From: JBFWVD01 sp050246915
Lineage (GTDB): Bacteria; Actinomycetota; Acidimicrobiia; Acidimicrobiales; Ilumatobacteraceae
Assembly: GCA_050246915.1 (NCBI GenBank)
Contig: JBFWVD010000024.1
Span: 1-64,000 of the forward strand
DNA: 64,000 bases
Direction: 5' to 3'
Below the pieces are notes generated by a model. It ran no database searches, was not told the origin of the DNA, and saw nothing but the letters and a program-made list of their open reading frames with translations. The number at the start of each line of letters is the position of its first letter. Positions within the stretch are counted from its first letter, which is position 1. Shown one piece after another: positions 1-7,260 of this stretch. The position numbers were made by a program, and so were the translations under genes.

Positions 1-758
1 GCACACATTCGGTGAACGTGTCGACGATGGCCGCGCTCGTGGTGGCCGGTGGCGGTGTCCCCGTGGCCAAGCACGGATCGCGGGCGGCGTCATCCAAATG
101 TGGTGCTGCGGACGTGCTCGAGGCGCTCGGGATGCGGATCGAGCTCGACCCCGACGATGTGCGTCGTTGTCTGGAGCGCACCGGGATGGCGTTCTGCTTC
201 GCGCAGCGGTTCCATTCGGCGTTGCGACACGCCGGCCCGGTGCGTCGTGAACTGGGCGTGCCCACGTTGTTCAATCAGCTCGGCCCGATGGCCAACCCGG
301 TGCGGGTCCGTCGTTACGTGCTCGGCGTGGCGGATTGGTCGGTGGCCGATCGCATGTTGGCGGTCATGCGCAACACCGGCGTGGTTCGCGCCATGGTCGT
401 CCAGGGCGACGGTGGGCTCGATGAGCTGTCGATCTCCGGCCCGAGTCGGGTGCTCGAGTTGCATGATGGGGTGGTTCGCCCGCACACCATCGACCCGACC
501 CAGTTCGGTATCGCGCTGGCGCCCCTCGAAACGATCAAGGGTGGTGAGCCGGCGCTGAACGCCGACATCGTCCGCCGGACGTTGGCCGGCGAGACCGGTC
601 CGGTGCGCGACATCGTCTCGCTCAACGCTGGAGCGGGTCTCTATGTCGGTGGTGCCGCGGCCTCGATGGCCGAGGGTGTCGACCTGGCCCGTGCGGTGCT
701 CGACGATGGGCGCGCTCTCGCCGTGCTCGATGGACTGGTGGCCGCGTCGCTGGGTTGA
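1..758 (+). CDS. trpD: Anthranilate phosphoribosyltransferase, 3' part (5' end outside window)
   Basis: TrpD transfers phosphoribose from PRPP to anthranilate in tryptophan synthesis. The reading frame is already open at base 3 and runs to TGA at 756-758. The first visible residues, THSVNVSTMAALVVAGGG, match the NxS loop and the segment after the glycine-rich PRPP-binding loop, so roughly the first 80-100 residues lie upstream of the window. Also visible are the KHGSRAASSKCGAADVLEALG motif (anthranilate and PRPP contacts) and FNQLGPMANPVRVRRYVLGV, both typical of the family. The C-terminal LNAGAGLYVGG segment is complete, so the 3' end is intact. A convergent gene follows after 36 bp. The GTG at 12 is internal and is not a start. 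Confidence 0.95.
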   Translation, partial: THSVNVSTMAALVVAGGGVPVAKHGSRAASSKCGAADVLEALGMRIELDPDDVRRCLERTGMAFCFAQRFHSALRHAGPVRRELGVPTLFNQLGPMANPVRVRRYVLGVADWSVADRMLAVMRNTGVVRAMVVQGDGGLDELSISGPSRVLELHDGVVRPHTIDPTQFGIALAPLETIKGGEPALNADIVRRTLAGETGPVRDIVSLNAGAGLYVGGAAASMAEGVDLARAVLDDGRALAVLDGLVAASLG

Positions 759-794
759 CCGAGCGCCCGATCCGGGCACGCGGGGTGCTCCGGA

Positions 795-1898
795 TCAGTC
801 GACGATCATGACGCTGTAGACCGGTGGCAACGTGGAGGTCACGTTGGTCCAGCTGTCGCCGGCATCGTTCGAGGCCCACACCGATCCGGTCGTGGATCCC
901 ATCACCAGGCGCTCACCGGTCGCGTCGACGTCGAGGCCGTGGCGGTAGATGAGGTCGTAGCAGTGCTCCGACGGGAGGCCGTTGCCGATGTTCTCCCAGC
1001 TCTGCCCGCCGTCGCGGGTGCGGGTGATCACCAAGCGACCGTCGACGGGGATGCGCAGTTCGTCTGCCACCCCAGGCACGAACCACGCGGTGTCGGGATC
1101 GTGGGGGTGAACGGCAACTGCGAAGCCGAACGTGGACGGCGGCACATCTTCGAACTCGGTCCAGTTCTCCCCGGCGTCGGTCGAGCGGAAGATGCCGTTG
1201 TGATGTTGCGTCCACAGCACGTCGGGTACGGCAGCGCAGCGGACGGTGCGATGGGGATCTTGAGCCACCGGTGAGTAGGCCAGATCGGGAGGCATGTAGG
1301 CGTTGCGCATGCCATTGGTGACGTCCCACGTCTTGCCACCGTCGATGGTGCGCCACGCGCCGCCGCACGACACCGAGATCACGACCTCATCGGGATTGTG
1401 CGGATGAACCTCCACCGAGTGGATACCGGGCAGGTCGAACCCGCCTCCCATCCACTCGAGCCGCTCGGGTCGATCCCACAGGCTGCGGACGAGCTCCCAG
1501 GATTCGCCGCGGTCGTCGGACCGGAACAGGCCTCCGGGGATGGTTCCGGCCCACACCTGACCGGGTCGGTCGGGATGACCGGCGCTCATCGACCAGATGA
1601 GCTGTGTGCTCCAGGGTCGTTCGGTCTGACGCATGGGGCACACGTCCACGAACCCTTCGGGCTTGGGCGGATAGGCCGGTGCGTTCAACTCGGTCCACGA
1701 TGCGCCGCCGTCGTCGCTGCGATGCAGCTTCGGTCCGAAGTGCCCGTGGTCGAGCGCGGCGTACAGGGCACCGTCGCGTCGGTCGACGCAACTCAAGTTG
1801 ACAGGCACTCCGAGGAAGTCGACGTGGTCGACGCTCAATGATCCACCGTTGTCGGCAAGGGTGAACAACCCTTTGCGGGTACCGACCAGAACCTTCAT
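795..1898 (-). CDS. BNR/sialidase-like beta-propeller protein
   Basis: This 367-residue protein is built of repeats with Ser/Thr-x-Asp-x-Gly-x-x-Trp boxes, for example SDDGGASW, SDDRGESW, STDAGENW, TRDGGQSW and SNDAGDSW. These are BNR (Asp-box) repeats of a six- or seven-bladed propeller, similar to exo-sialidases and photosystem II stability factor Ycf48/YCF48-like proteins. I see no sialidase FRIP motif or catalytic set, so enzymatic function is not supported. The start MKVLVGTRKGLF at 1898 is chosen because GGGAGGA lies just upstream. That ribosome-binding site is formed by the last codons of the MoaD-like gene, whose stop overlaps the spacer, so the two are translationally coupled. No signal peptide is seen. 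Confidence 0.8.
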   Translation of the reverse strand: MKVLVGTRKGLFTLADNGGSLSVDHVDFLGVPVNLSCVDRRDGALYAALDHGHFGPKLHRSDDGGASWTELNAPAYPPKPEGFVDVCPMRQTERPWSTQLIWSMSAGHPDRPGQVWAGTIPGGLFRSDDRGESWELVRSLWDRPERLEWMGGGFDLPGIHSVEVHPHNPDEVVISVSCGGAWRTIDGGKTWDVTNGMRNAYMPPDLAYSPVAQDPHRTVRCAAVPDVLWTQHHNGIFRSTDAGENWTEFEDVPPSTFGFAVAVHPHDPDTAWFVPGVADELRIPVDGRLVITRTRDGGQSWENIGNGLPSEHCYDLIYRHGLDVDATGERLVMGSTTGSVWASNDAGDSWTNVTSTLPPVYSVMIVD

Positions 1899-1899
1899 G

Positions 1900-2169
1900 T
1901 CATCCTCCCGAGAGTGCCTGGAACACGTGGATCTCGTCACCGGCCGCGATGGGGTCGGTGAGTTGGTTGCGATCTGCGATCTGCTCGCTGTTGACGAACA
2001 CCGTGACGTGCTTGCGGATGGCGCCGGTGTCGTCCACGACGTACGAGCGCACCGCCGGATGCGCCGCGAAGTAGGTGGCGAGCACTTCGCCGATGGTGTT
2101 GCCGTCGACGGTCTCGTCGGGGCATTCCACGTGGCGGCGGAGGGCCTTGGTGAAGATCAATCGGGCCAT
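1900..2169 (-). CDS. MoaD/ThiS-like ubiquitin-fold sulfur carrier
   Basis: This 89-residue protein ends in Gly-Gly, the mark of MoaD/ThiS carriers that are thiocarboxylated on the last glycine. The middle part (AHPAVRSYVVDDTGAIRKHV, then VFVNSEQI and AAGDEIHVFQALSGG) fits a beta-grasp fold. In MoaD the thiocarboxylate feeds molybdopterin synthase, and in ThiS it feeds thiazole synthesis. Here the partner is unknown. The neighbour in the operon is a beta-propeller protein, with a 1-nt gap and the GG codons acting as its Shine-Dalgarno. I believe this pair recurs in actinobacteria (recall, not checked). The divergent neighbour is a molybdenum hydroxylase subunit, which makes a link to molybdopterin possible but unproved. 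MARLIF at 2169 is preferred over the 6-residue longer start at 2187. Confidence 0.75.
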   Translation of the reverse strand: MARLIFTKALRRHVECPDETVDGNTIGEVLATYFAAHPAVRSYVVDDTGAIRKHVTVFVNSEQIADRNQLTDPIAAGDEIHVFQALSGG

Positions 2170-2267
2170 CGGCACGACCCTACCCATCCACGCATCTGGC
2201 CATCCCCGCGTGCGGCGCTGTTGCGGGCATCGATCGGTCGCATCATCGGGTGAGACGTTGCCGGTGA

Positions 2268-2309
2268 CCAGAAGTCATCGCGTGGTGCCCCAGAAGTCAT
2301 CGCGTGGTG
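2268..2309 (+). repeat. Two 20-bp direct repeats upstream of the hydroxylase gene
   Basis: The unit CCAGAAGTCATCGCGTGGTG occurs at 2268-2287 and again exactly at 2290-2309, a period of 22 bp, or two turns of the helix. The part GTCATCGCGTGGTGAC at 2296-2311 is an imperfect palindrome. The repeat sits in the 189-bp divergent gap between the MoaD-like gene and the molybdenum hydroxylase subunit, 50 bp before the ATG of the latter. It could be an operator or a local duplication. No protein can be assigned. Confidence 0.7.
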
Positions 2310-2358
2310 ACGCAGTTGGGTCACTGATGGTCTCGACTGCGTCGGTAGTGTCCCCGCG

Positions 2359-4914
2359 ATGCACGAATCGGTCCCTGCGCACACCCTTGGTCGCCTCGTC
2401 GGCAGCCGCGAGCGGCGTGTGGAGGATCATCGACTCCTCACCGGGCAGGGGCGCTACGTCGACGACGTCGTGGCACCGGGCATGGCCCACGCGGCATTCC
2501 TGCGCAGTCCTCATGCCCATGCCCGCATCGTGCGCATCGACATCGCCGCCGCCCGCCGACTCGATGGGGTGCTCGGTGCGTTCACCGGCGCCGACATCGC
2601 CGCCCATACCAACCCCTTCGTGGGGATGATCACCCTCGATGGGTTGTTCGATCCGCAGTTCCACGCACTGGCCACCGACCGGGTGCGACTGGTGGGTGAC
2701 CCCGTCGCCATCGTGGTGGCGCGATCGCGGGCCATCGCGGAGGATGCGTGCGAGTTGATCGATGTCGACTACGAGCCGCTCGAGCCGATCGCTGGGATCG
2801 CCGACGCCCTCGATTCGACCAAGCCGGCACTGTGGTCCGCCGCCGGCGGCAACGTCTTGTACCGCGACGAACGCAACGTCGGCGAGATCGACTCGTTGTT
2901 CGCCGCGGCGGACCGTGTCGTGACCCATCGCTTTCGGCAGCACCGCCAGTCGAACCAGCCGATGGAGGCGCGGGGCTGCGTCGCCGAGCTCGATCCGGCG
3001 ACCGGTTCGGTCACCTATCACAGCGCTACCCAAGCCCCGCACGTGATGCGATGGGGGCTCGGTCTCATGGTGGGGCGGTCGACCATGACCGAGTCGATCC
3101 GGACGCTGATGTCGCGGCGCGACAACGTCACCCGCTTCGTGAAGGGCACTCGGGCCGAGCTGTCATCGAGACCCGAGCTGATCGGCGCCGGGAAGCTGCA
3201 GGCCCCGGCGATGCTGCGCCAGATGCGCCGCCAACCGCAACGTTCGGTGGCGCTCACCAAGGGGCTCATGGCGTTGCTCGCCAAGTCCGATGCTGATGTC
3301 CCCCACGTGGTTGCGGAGGACGTGGGTGGTGCGTTCGGAGCCAAGACATCGGTGAGCCGCGAGGACGTGGCCGTGCTCGTGGCTGCTCAGCAACTGCGAT
3401 GCTCGGTGAAATGGATCGAGGATCGCAACGAGCATCTGCTGGTGGGCGCGCAAGCTCGCGAGGAGACCGTGGACGTCTCGGTGGCGGTGCACGACGACGG
3501 CACGTTGCTGGCCATGAAGGCCGACCTCGTCATGGACGGTGGGGCCTACCCGGGGTTCCCGTACGCCGCTCCGCTGTTCTGCCAGTTGGCCCGCGTGATG
3601 ATCCCGGGGCCGTACCGTTGGAAGGCGTTGGGGTTCCGCAGCCGAGTGGTCGCCACCAACAAGGCGACGTACTGCGCCTACCGTGGTCCGTGGGCAGTGG
3701 AGACCTGGGTGCGCGAACGCATGATGGATCTGGTGGCTCGCGAGCTGGGCATCAGCGCCGCCGAGATGCGCCTGCGCAACATCATCGGCCCCGACGAGCT
3801 GCCGACACCGATGATCACCGGCCCCATGCTCGACGTGCGCATGAGCGCGCAACGAACATTGACAACGGCCCTCGAGGCGGGTGACTACGGCAATTGGAGC
3901 GCGATGCAGGCAGCGGCCCGGGCCGAGGGTCGACTGGTCGGACTCGGCATGTCGACGTTCATCGAAGCGGCGCCCGGTCCCCCCAAGTTCTTCGATCATG
4001 TCATCGGGGGCTTTGCCACGATGGCCGGTGAGGAACCGGCACGCGCCCAGCTGAACGACGATGGCACGGTGTCGGTGTTCACGCAGCAGATGCCCCATGG
4101 GCAGGGCCACGAGACCACGCTGGCCCAGGTCGCCGCCGATCAACTCGGCGTACCGATGAGTTCGGTACGCGTCGTGTACGGCGACACCCGCACCACCCCG
4201 TTCGGTCTCGTCGGCACCGGCGGCAGTCGTTCGGCGGCAATGGCCGGTGGCGCCGTCACTGCCGCAGCGGCGACTCTGCGTTCATCGATCGTCGATCTGG
4301 CGGCCGATCTGCTCGAGGCGGCACGTGAGGACGTGACCATCACCGACGGTGTCGCGCACGTGGCGGGCGTGCCGTCGCGGGGCGTGCCCTTGTGCGATGT
4401 CGCCGACGCAGCCCGTCAGCGTCACGTCGAATTGACGGCCACTGGCACCTGGGACGGCGGTGACGGCGGATGGGCACAGGCCACGCATCTGTGCTGGGTC
4501 GAGATCGATCCGGCGACGGGCAAGGTGCACATCGATCGATATCTCGTGGTCGAGGACTGCGGTGAGTTGATCAATCCGACCATTGTCGATGGCCAGATCG
4601 CCGGCGGGGTGGCTCAGGGCATCGGGGCGGTGTTGTACGAGAAGGTGATCTACGACGACAACGCCCAGTGCCAGACCGGGACGTTCTTGGACTACCTCCT
4701 CCCGACGGCGGCCGAGATCCCCGACATCGAGATCATCCACGTGCAGACGCCGTCGGGCATCACTGCCAACTATCGCGGGGTGGGGGAGGGCGGGATGATC
4801 GCCGCACCGGCCGCCATCACCAACGCGATCGAGGACGCGCTCGCTCACCTCGGTGTGCGCATCACCGAACAACATCTCCCACCGTCTCGGATCTTGGAGT
4901 TGATCGACCGCTGA
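2359..4914 (+). CDS. Xanthine dehydrogenase/CoxL-family molybdopterin-binding subunit, orphan
   Basis: The 851-residue protein belongs to the molybdenum hydroxylase large-subunit family (xanthine, aldehyde and CO dehydrogenases). Visible landmarks are GRYVDDVVAPGMAHAAFLRSPHAHARI near residues 31-57 (hammerhead domain), EDVGGAFGAK near 320-329, AYRGPWAVE near 440-448, MPHGQGHETTLAQVAADQLG, and GVGEGG near 804-809 with the catalytic glutamate. The active-site loop AYRGPWA is neither the CO-specific AYRCSFR nor the usual AYRGAGR. Between SATQAPH (222-228) and the EDVGGAFG loop there are about 90 residues where I expect 20-25, so an insertion of about 65 residues is present. No FAD or 2Fe-2S subunit gene is adjacent. 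The substrate is unknown. No strong ribosome-binding site precedes the ATG. Confidence 0.85.
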   Translation: MHESVPAHTLGRLVGSRERRVEDHRLLTGQGRYVDDVVAPGMAHAAFLRSPHAHARIVRIDIAAARRLDGVLGAFTGADIAAHTNPFVGMITLDGLFDPQFHALATDRVRLVGDPVAIVVARSRAIAEDACELIDVDYEPLEPIAGIADALDSTKPALWSAAGGNVLYRDERNVGEIDSLFAAADRVVTHRFRQHRQSNQPMEARGCVAELDPATGSVTYHSATQAPHVMRWGLGLMVGRSTMTESIRTLMSRRDNVTRFVKGTRAELSSRPELIGAGKLQAPAMLRQMRRQPQRSVALTKGLMALLAKSDADVPHVVAEDVGGAFGAKTSVSREDVAVLVAAQQLRCSVKWIEDRNEHLLVGAQAREETVDVSVAVHDDGTLLAMKADLVMDGGAYPGFPYAAPLFCQLARVMIPGPYRWKALGFRSRVVATNKATYCAYRGPWAVETWVRERMMDLVARELGISAAEMRLRNIIGPDELPTPMITGPMLDVRMSAQRTLTTALEAGDYGNWSAMQAAARAEGRLVGLGMSTFIEAAPGPPKFFDHVIGGFATMAGEEPARAQLNDDGTVSVFTQQMPHGQGHETTLAQVAADQLGVPMSSVRVVYGDTRTTPFGLVGTGGSRSAAMAGGAVTAAAATLRSSIVDLAADLLEAAREDVTITDGVAHVAGVPSRGVPLCDVADAARQRHVELTATGTWDGGDGGWAQATHLCWVEIDPATGKVHIDRYLVVEDCGELINPTIVDGQIAGGVAQGIGAVLYEKVIYDDNAQCQTGTFLDYLLPTAAEIPDIEIIHVQTPSGITANYRGVGEGGMIAAPAAITNAIEDALAHLGVRITEQHLPPSRILELIDR

Positions 4915-4950
4915 TCGCCCCCTGATCGCCAGCGGGTCGACCGCTGATCG
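4905..4950 (+). repeat. Short duplication across the stop codon of the hydroxylase gene
   Basis: The 13-mer CGACCGCTGATCG covers the last codons and TGA stop of the hydroxylase gene at 4905-4917 and recurs at 4938-4950. CTGATCGCC also occurs at 4923-4931 between them. The block fills the gap before the aminotransferase start. It resembles two other repeat arrays in this window that also begin on stop codons. Confidence 0.6.
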
Positions 4951-4995
4951 GGTCCGGGCAGGAGGTCGGCGCAACGCTGTGACACCATTTCGGGT

Positions 4996-6288
4996 GTGTC
5001 GACGCATGCTGAACTCCTGGCCCGCCATCGTGAGGTCCTCCCCAACTGGCTGACGCTGTTCTACGACGAGCCGATCGCCCTGGTGTCGGGGGAGGGTCGC
5101 TACGTCACCGACGCCGAGGGCCAGCGCTATCTGGACTTCTTCGGGGGGATCCTCACCACCATGACCGGGCATGCCGTGCCGGCAGTGGTCGAGGCCTTGC
5201 GGGAGCAAGCGGCCAAGATGCTCCACACCTCGACGCTGTACCTGATCGAACCCATGATCGAGTTGGCCGAGATGATCACGTCGTTGTCCGACATCCCCGA
5301 TGCACGGGTGTTCTTCACGAACTCCGGATCGGAGGCCAACGACACCGCACTACTGCTGGCCAGCCAGTACCGCCGGTCCAACCAGATGCTGGCTCTGCGC
5401 AACAGCTACCACGGTCGTTCGTTCGCCACGATGGGTGTCACCGGCAACCGTGGGTGGTCGGCCTCGAGTCTCACACCCTTCAACGTCCATTACATGCACA
5501 ACGGATATCGGTTCCGCTCTCCGTTCCGTCACCTCGACGACGCTGCGTTCATCGATGCCATCGTGGACGATCTCCGCGATGTGCTGCTCACCATGACCGC
5601 CGGCGACGTGGCGGCGCTCATCGCCGAGCCGATCCAGGGTGTCGGGGGGTTCACCATCCCACCCGACGGGATGTTCCGGGCCATCGAGCAGGTGTGCGAC
5701 GAGAACGGGATCTTGTTCATCAGCGACGAGGTGCAGACCGGATGGGGTCGAACGGGTGAGCACTTCTGGGGATGGCAGGCCCATGGGGTGACCCCCGACA
5801 TCGTCACCTTCGCCAAGGGGGTCGGCAACGGTTTGGCGCTCGGTGGTGTCATCGCCCCTGCGGAGATCATGAACTGCCTCACCGCCAACTCGATCTCGAC
5901 CTTCGGTGGCAACCCCTTGGTGTCGGCCGGCGCACTCGCCAACCTGCGCTATCTCCTCGATGCCGATCTGCAGACCAACTGCTTGGCTCGCGGCAACGAG
6001 ATCCTCTCGGCTCTCATGCCGTTGCAACACACGTTGACAAAGGTCGGAGAAGTGCGCGGTCGTGGCCTGATGATCGGCGTCGAGTTGGTCACAGCCGATG
6101 GGTTCACCCCCGATGCGGCGCTGGCCACGGCGGTGTTGAACGAAACCCGTCGACGGGGGCTGCTCATCGGCAAGGGTGGGCTGCACGGCAACTGCTTGCG
6201 AATCGCTCCGCCGCTGTCGATCACCGCCGACGAAGCCAGCGAGGGCGCGTCAATTCTCATTGACGTGTTGCGAGGGCTGGCTGCGTGA
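4996..6288 (+). CDS. Class III (PLP-dependent) aminotransferase
   Basis: The 430-residue protein has the fold-type I class III pattern: YLDFFGGILTTMTGHAVPAV near the N-terminus, the NSGSEANDTALLLA phosphate-binding loop, YHGRSFATMGVTG, the ISDEVQTGWGRTGEHFW segment whose Asp contacts the pyridine nitrogen, and FAKGVGNGLALGGV with the Schiff-base lysine. The overall pattern is closest to alanine-glyoxylate aminotransferase 2 and 4-aminobutyrate aminotransferase-like enzymes. The amino donor cannot be told from sequence alone. The GTG start at 4996 fits the usual N-terminal length. The last codons overlap the GTG start of homoserine kinase (GTGA), so the two are probably translated together. 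Confidence 0.88.
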   Translation: MSTHAELLARHREVLPNWLTLFYDEPIALVSGEGRYVTDAEGQRYLDFFGGILTTMTGHAVPAVVEALREQAAKMLHTSTLYLIEPMIELAEMITSLSDIPDARVFFTNSGSEANDTALLLASQYRRSNQMLALRNSYHGRSFATMGVTGNRGWSASSLTPFNVHYMHNGYRFRSPFRHLDDAAFIDAIVDDLRDVLLTMTAGDVAALIAEPIQGVGGFTIPPDGMFRAIEQVCDENGILFISDEVQTGWGRTGEHFWGWQAHGVTPDIVTFAKGVGNGLALGGVIAPAEIMNCLTANSISTFGGNPLVSAGALANLRYLLDADLQTNCLARGNEILSALMPLQHTLTKVGEVRGRGLMIGVELVTADGFTPDAALATAVLNETRRRGLLIGKGGLHGNCLRIAPPLSITADEASEGASILIDVLRGLAA

Positions 6289-7115
6289 TCGTGTCGGTGC
6301 CGGCCAGCTCGGCCAACATGGGGCCCGGGTTCGACACCTTGGCTCTGGCTCTGTCGTTGTCGTTCGAGCTGAGCGACGCTCCGTTCGACGATCGTCCCGG
6401 TGGTGCACCGATCGAGAGCACCCATCCTGCGGCGGTGGCATTCGCTCGCGGCGGTGGTGTCGGGCCGGTGTGGGTCCGCTCACCGATCCCGATGGGACGG
6501 GGCCTGGGCTTCTCGGGTGCTGCTCGGGTAGCTGGAGTGGTCGCCGCGCACGTGCAGCGAACCGGACACTTCGACCCCACGAACGACGGTGCCCAACTGG
6601 TGGCCATGGCCGCTGATCTCGAGGGCCACGCCGACAACGTGGCGGCCTCGCTGTACGGAGGGGCGGTGGCCACGGCCTCGGGGACGACGGTACGGATACC
6701 CCTCGGGTTCGACCCGGCCGTGGTGTGCTGGGTGCCCGTCGGAACCAAGACATCGACCGACGCGAGCCGCACCCGGCTGGGTGGCTCGGTGCCATTCGCC
6801 GACGCGGTGTTCAACGTCGGGAGCGTCGCGTTGCTGGTGGCGGCGCTGGCGTCGGGGGACGTTGCGGCCCTGAGGATCGCGACGCGCGATCGCCTGCATC
6901 AACCGCAACGGTTGGCCGCTGTGCCGCGATCGAGCGAGGCGCTCGAGTCGGGACTTGCCAACGGGGCATGGTGCGGATGGTTGAGCGGATCGGGGCCGAC
7001 CATCGCGCTGCTCTGCCCGTTGACCGCGGCCGACGCGCTGGCTGCTGCCCTGCCGACCGAGCACGGACACGCCAAGGTGTTGCGCGTCGATCACGCCGGC
7101 ACCACGGTCGAGTGA
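6285..7115 (+). CDS. thrB: Homoserine kinase (GHMP family)
   Basis: ThrB phosphorylates homoserine before threonine synthase. The 276-residue length fits. The N-terminal VSVPASSANMGPGFDTLALAL is the characteristic homoserine kinase start, GHADNVAASLYGG is the family's middle motif, and LSGSGPTIALL is the C-terminal GHMP motif. The ATP-binding motif 2 reads PMGRGLGFSGAA, where most GHMP kinases have GLGSSAA. This is a mild departure, so the call leans on the other motifs. The GTG start at 6285 overlaps the stop of the aminotransferase by 4 bp. There are no other threonine genes nearby. Confidence 0.88.
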   Translation: MIVSVPASSANMGPGFDTLALALSLSFELSDAPFDDRPGGAPIESTHPAAVAFARGGGVGPVWVRSPIPMGRGLGFSGAARVAGVVAAHVQRTGHFDPTNDGAQLVAMAADLEGHADNVAASLYGGAVATASGTTVRIPLGFDPAVVCWVPVGTKTSTDASRTRLGGSVPFADAVFNVGSVALLVAALASGDVAALRIATRDRLHQPQRLAAVPRSSEALESGLANGAWCGWLSGSGPTIALLCPLTAADALAAALPTEHGHAKVLRVDHAGTTVE

Positions 7116-7154
7116 ACCCGGTCGAGGGGTGTACCGAACAATCAGATCCCATCC

Positions 7155-7203
7155 GAGGTTCGGTCGTTTCGTGCCGCCTGGCGGTACAAAACGACCAAAC
7201 CTC
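7155..7203. repeat. 49-bp near-perfect palindrome between convergent genes
   Basis: Two 24-bp arms (7155-7178 and 7180-7203) around a single central T match at 21 of 24 positions. Outside them, TCCCATCC (7147-7154) pairs with GGATGGGA (7213-7220). The element lies between the 3' ends of thrB and the minus-strand glutamate dehydrogenase gene. It could be a bidirectional terminator, since the inner arms contain TTT and AAAA runs. It could also be a small palindromic mobile element. The three mismatches are all transitions that allow G-U pairs in RNA on one strand. Confidence 0.75.
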
Positions 7204-7260
7204 AGGCCGTCGGGATGGGACGTCCGCGACCTCGGACGGCAGCGCCGTCGGCCGCGATCG

